DNA from: Shewanellaceae bacterium UBA2521
GTDB taxonomy: Bacteria; Pseudomonadota; Gammaproteobacteria; Enterobacterales; Shewanellaceae
NCBI GenBank assembly: GCA_002341165.1
Contig: DDNL01000070.1
Coordinates: 1 to 9,585 of the forward strand
DNA: 9,585 nt
Direction: 5' to 3'
Position 1 is the first letter of the stretch. The number at the start of each line of letters is the position of its first letter. This document shows, piece by piece, positions 6,865 through 9,585 of the stretch. The translations under genes and the position numbers were made by a program. A model generated the notes under the pieces. The model ran no database searches and was not told the origin of the DNA. It worked only from the letters and a program-made list of their open reading frames with translations.

Positions 6865-6883
6865 ATAATTTAGGCTAAATTAT
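6865..6883. repeat. AT-rich palindrome just after the ftsX stop
   Basis: ATAATTTAG (6865-6873) and CTAAATTAT (6875-6883) are perfect reverse complements around one central base. It begins three bases past the ftsX stop and lies about 22 bases upstream of the rpoH -35 element. There is no T-tract, so it would be at best a weak terminator or a transcript 3'-end stabiliser. A regulatory site for rpoH is another option. Confidence 0.45.
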
Positions 6884-6886
6884 TGG

Positions 6887-7834
6887 TTATTCAGGATTAA
6901 TATTTTTAAGGTGCTTTTTAAGTGAAGCAAAAGAAGCAATCCAGCCTAGAGCCATAGCTATACCTATCAAAAGACTCAATTCATTGAGATTGAGTGCTTT
7001 AATTTGGGCTGTCCAAGTAGGCCAAGCTGTAGTGAGCATCCCCTCAAACACATAGGTAAGTCCGTTAATAAATAACCAAGCTAATAAACCTGCAATAAAG
7101 CCATACCATAAACTCGCATATAGAAAGGGTCTACGAATAAAACTATCTGTTGCGCCAACAAGCTTCATGACTCGAATTTGGTGCTGCTGATGGCTAATAG
7201 ACAGGCGCACGGTATTATGCATAACTAGTACGACAATAGAAAGTAAAAGCGCAGATAAGGTGTAGGTAACAGCGTAAAGAATATGAAGTGCTCTTTGGAT
7301 CTCTAAAAGCCATGTCATATTCAGCCGCGCTTGATTGACTTCGGGGAGTACAGATAGTTCACTGAGCAAATTAGATACATCGTTGATGGTAGTTAATGTA
7401 GCTATAGGCTGTACTGCTAGGGTTGCAGGTAGCGGGTTTTCGTCAAGCGCATCAAGTGCATTTTTCATATGAGTGCTATGCGCAAACTCGGCGAGGGCCT
7501 GTTCTTTTGAAGTGTAGGCTATGCTTTGTATTTGCGGATGCGCGAGAAGATCTTGTTGTAGTTGCTGTTGCCCTTGAACCGTGATTGAATCTTCCAAAAA
7601 GAGATTGATTTGTGTTGCATTATGTTGAAGAAAGTCAAGTTGCTGCATGTTTTTTGTCACGACATGCATTGCTGCGGGTAAACTTAAGCTTAAACCTAGC
7701 ATGACGATGATCATGCACTTTGATGTGGATTCTGAGTTGAAGGCATGCAGGCTTTTGTAGACATCTTTGATGTGTTGGTTGAGCCATAAAATAAGGCGTG
7801 CACTCCACGGCATATGATGAGAATTATGTTTCAT
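6887..7834 (-). CDS. ftsX: Cell division protein FtsX (ABC-like permease)
   Basis: FtsX partners FtsE at the division septum and, through its periplasmic loop, controls activation of peptidoglycan amidases via EnvC-type adaptors. The 315-residue protein has a cytoplasmic N-terminus, a first membrane segment near 41-60, and a large periplasmic domain 61-180 containing DENPLPATLAVQP (131-143). Three further membrane segments follow near 182-206, 238-262 and 284-304. The conserved cytoplasmic stretch SISHQQHQIRVMKLVGATDS (212-231) precedes the third segment. Its ATG overlaps the ftsE stop as ATGA (7831-7834), showing translational coupling. Length is within the family norm. An in-frame Met8 is a possible alternative start, but the overlap favours 7834. 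Confidence 0.96.
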   Translation of the reverse strand: MKHNSHHMPWSARLILWLNQHIKDVYKSLHAFNSESTSKCMIIVMLGLSLSLPAAMHVVTKNMQQLDFLQHNATQINLFLEDSITVQGQQQLQQDLLAHPQIQSIAYTSKEQALAEFAHSTHMKNALDALDENPLPATLAVQPIATLTTINDVSNLLSELSVLPEVNQARLNMTWLLEIQRALHILYAVTYTLSALLLSIVVLVMHNTVRLSISHQQHQIRVMKLVGATDSFIRRPFLYASLWYGFIAGLLAWLFINGLTYVFEGMLTTAWPTWTAQIKALNLNELSLLIGIAMALGWIASFASLKKHLKNINPE

Positions 7835-8511
7835 ACGGTCAGCTCTTGATGTGCTGCATATTCAAGCAAAGTACCTTGCTTTAAAATGAGGTTTCTATAT
7901 TTTGTGCGCGCAACTAGCCCTAGGTCATGGGTTGCGATCAGCACAGTTGTGCCCGCATCATGAAAGTTTTTAAATAAGCTCATGATGCTCTTTGATAGTT
8001 CAGGATCTAAATTGCCTGTTGGTTCATCCGCCAATAATACAGCGGGCTTGTTGACAACTGCTCTTGCGATACCCACACGTTGCTGCTCTCCTCCTGAGAG
8101 CATTTCAGGGTAGTAATCTTCTTTACCATAGAGGCCCACAAGATCTAAAGCAGCGGCAACGCGGCGTTTGATCTCATGAGATGTATAGCCTTCAATGGTG
8201 AGGGGCAGGGCAACATTATGAAATATAGTTTGATTCGTAAGCAAAGCGCAGTTTTGAAAAATAATACCGATGCGTCTTCGAAAAAAAGGCATTTGTTTTT
8301 CAGTTATCTTGGAGAGATCGTAGCCATTGACACGTATACAGCCTGTTGTAACGCGATCTATGCCACTGATGAGACGCAGGAGCGTACTTTTACCCGCACC
8401 TGAATGTCCGGTTAAAAAAACCATTTCACCTCTCTTGAGATGAAAATTTACATGTATTAACGCTTTTTGGCCACCATGATAAACTTTACTCACCTGCTCG
8501 AATTGAATCAT
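7831..8511 (-). CDS. ftsE: Cell division ATP-binding protein FtsE
   Basis: FtsE is the cytoplasmic ATPase of the FtsEX complex and links FtsZ-ring activity to periplasmic cell-wall hydrolysis. All ABC motifs are intact in 226 residues: Walker A GHSGAGKST (35-43), Q-loop Gln86, signature LSGGEQQRVGIARA (138-151), Walker B AVLLADEP (157-164) and H-loop His195 in LIATHDLGLV. The opening MIQFEQVSKVYHGGQKAL is close to E. coli FtsE. The gene begins 8 bases after the ftsY stop, with an AGGG that overlaps the ftsY stop codon serving as ribosome binding site. It ends in a 4-base overlap with ftsX, so ftsY-ftsE-ftsX read as one operon. Confidence 0.98.
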   Translation of the reverse strand: MIQFEQVSKVYHGGQKALIHVNFHLKRGEMVFLTGHSGAGKSTLLRLISGIDRVTTGCIRVNGYDLSKITEKQMPFFRRRIGIIFQNCALLTNQTIFHNVALPLTIEGYTSHEIKRRVAAALDLVGLYGKEDYYPEMLSGGEQQRVGIARAVVNKPAVLLADEPTGNLDPELSKSIMSLFKNFHDAGTTVLIATHDLGLVARTKYRNLILKQGTLLEYAAHQELTV

Positions 8512-8519
8512 GAATTACC

Positions 8520-9585
8520 CTATTGGTTTGGATTGAATAAGGCTTTGATGAAGCTTTGAGCGTGAAACACTTGTAAATCGTCAAGTTGTTCCCCTACACC
8601 AATGTATCGAATAGGCAATTTAAACTGGTCAGCTATGGAGAATATAATTCCTCCTTTGGCTGTACCATCTAATTTACTCAAGGTGATACCTGTTAAGCCC
8701 ACAGCCTCATGAAAAAGCTTAGCTTGATTTATAGCATTTTGCCCTGTTCCTGCATCCAAAGTGAGCATAATTTCATGTGGTGCTTGAGGGTCAATTTTTT
8801 TCATCACGCGGACAATTTTTTTCAGCTCTTCCATTAAGTGTGCTTTATTTTGTAAGCGTCCTGCAGTATCGGCAATGAGAATATCAATACCTCGTGCTTT
8901 GGCTGACTCAAAAGCATCGTAGATCACAGATGCACTGTCTGCACCTGTAGGCTGAGCAATAACAGGAATTTGATTACGATCGCCCCATACTTGAAGTTGC
9001 TCCACCGCTGCAGCCCTGAATGTATCTCCTGCTGCAAGCATTACAGAGCGACCTTCTTGCTGAAACTTTTTCGCAAGTTTACCAATAGTTGTTGTTTTAC
9101 CTACACCATTGACACCGACCATTAAAACAACCTGTGGAGATGTGTTGGATGAAAAAGTAAGAGGCGCTTCGACTTCATCGAGCATGCTTTGCATTTTATC
9201 TTGTAAAATTTGGAAAAGGACTTCGCTGTCTTTTAATTGTTGTCGTGTTGCTTGCTCAATCAAGTGTTGCATCAACTTTTCAGTGGTTTCGATGCCTACA
9301 TCTGCAATTAAGAGCTGTTCTTCAATTTCTTCAAATAAATCATCATCGATTTTCTTACCTTTGAACAGGTTAAGAAAGCCATCACTAATTTGCATTCGAG
9401 TACGTTTTAAGCCTTGTTTCAAGCGATGAAATAAACCGGGCTTGGCATGCGATACAACTTTAGCTTCTTCTTCCTCTTCTGCAATTTCAGTCTGCTTTGA
9501 CTTTTCTAACTCCGCTTCAAGGCGTGCTTGTTCTTCTGCTTGTGCTTTAGCTTTAGCTTGCGCTTCGGCTTCAAGGCGTGCTTGT
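8520..9585 (-). CDS. ftsY: Signal recognition particle receptor FtsY (5' end beyond window)
   Basis: FtsY is the membrane-associated GTPase that receives SRP-ribosome complexes and passes nascent membrane proteins to the translocon. The frame is open to the right edge, so about 354 C-terminal residues are visible. An acidic, Ala/Gln/Glu-rich region (1-45) precedes FHRLKQGLKRTRMQISDGF, the conserved entry to the NG domain. The GTPase motifs are GVNGVGKTTT (157-166), DTFRAAA (187-193), DTAGR (239-243), SKLDG (303-307, Ser in place of the usual Thr) and GVGEQLDDL (329-337). The TTG at 9422 is not the start, since the reading frame continues upstream with family-typical sequence. The gene is the first of the ftsYEX group. 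Confidence 0.98.
   Translation of the reverse strand, partial: QARLEAEAQAKAKAQAEEQARLEAELEKSKQTEIAEEEEEAKVVSHAKPGLFHRLKQGLKRTRMQISDGFLNLFKGKKIDDDLFEEIEEQLLIADVGIETTEKLMQHLIEQATRQQLKDSEVLFQILQDKMQSMLDEVEAPLTFSSNTSPQVVLMVGVNGVGKTTTIGKLAKKFQQEGRSVMLAAGDTFRAAAVEQLQVWGDRNQIPVIAQPTGADSASVIYDAFESAKARGIDILIADTAGRLQNKAHLMEELKKIVRVMKKIDPQAPHEIMLTLDAGTGQNAINQAKLFHEAVGLTGITLSKLDGTAKGGIIFSIADQFKLPIRYIGVGEQLDDLQVFHAQSFIKALFNPNQ
9514..9585 (-). repeat. 54-base-spaced repeat inside the ftsY acidic region
   Basis: GCTTCAAGGCGTGCTTGT (plus sense) occurs exactly at 9514-9531 and 9568-9585, 54 bases or 18 codons apart. On the coding strand each copy gives QARLEA, followed by AEAQAKAKAQAEE in one unit and a diverged ELEKSKQ in the other. 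The second copy ends at the window edge, so more units may follow. This suggests tandem expansion of a charged, coiled-coil-like linker. Confidence 0.7.

Noticed and set aside
9109..9429. Plus-strand ORF of 106 residues opposite ftsY
   Set aside because: It is a shadow of the ftsY frame, rich in Ser and Cys as expected for antisense of conserved coding sequence.

Overview
The window comes from an AT-rich gammaproteobacterium. The clearest evidence is the minus-strand order ftsY-ftsE-ftsX-rpoH, a conserved gammaproteobacterial block, and an RpoH very close to the enterobacterial sigma-32. I cannot name the genus from sequence alone. The window holds one solid housekeeping block on the right, a group of membrane transport genes in the middle, and a long AT-rich stretch on the left with no convincing intact gene.

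Left (1-1323): a reading frame of unknown function runs off the left edge on the minus strand without a clear start codon. Next to it is a possible 37-codon ORF. After that come more than 1 kb of very AT-rich DNA with short open frames, an AT hairpin at 571-593 and small inverted repeats around 1020-1130. It looks like decayed or intergenic DNA rather than an organised system.

Middle (1324-5688): a plus-strand HAAAP-family (serine/threonine or aromatic amino acid type) permease converges, with a 10-base gap, on a minus-strand series. In genomic order that series is a YeiH-family putative sulfate exporter, a Bcr/CflA-type MFS drug transporter and a YciC-like multispanning membrane protein. The gaps upstream of the YeiH and MFS genes each hold a clear dyad, which could be an operator or an mRNA hairpin.

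Right (5821-9585): rpoH has its own good sigma-70 promoter and a textbook rho-independent terminator. Upstream of it are ftsX, ftsE (ATGA overlap with ftsX) and ftsY (8-base gap to ftsE, truncated at the right edge). FtsE and FtsX form the ABC-type divisome complex that controls peptidoglycan hydrolase activation. FtsY is the signal recognition particle receptor that delivers membrane proteins. RpoH, the heat-shock sigma factor, is known in E. coli to be brought to the membrane by SRP and FtsY, and the residues reported to matter there are conserved here. The visible N-terminus of FtsY is an Ala/Glu/Gln-rich coiled-coil-like segment containing a repeated DNA unit at the window edge.

I found no CRISPR array, tRNA, rRNA, insertion sequence or defence system, and no convincing new system. 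The most open questions are the left-edge frame and the long AT-rich gap.
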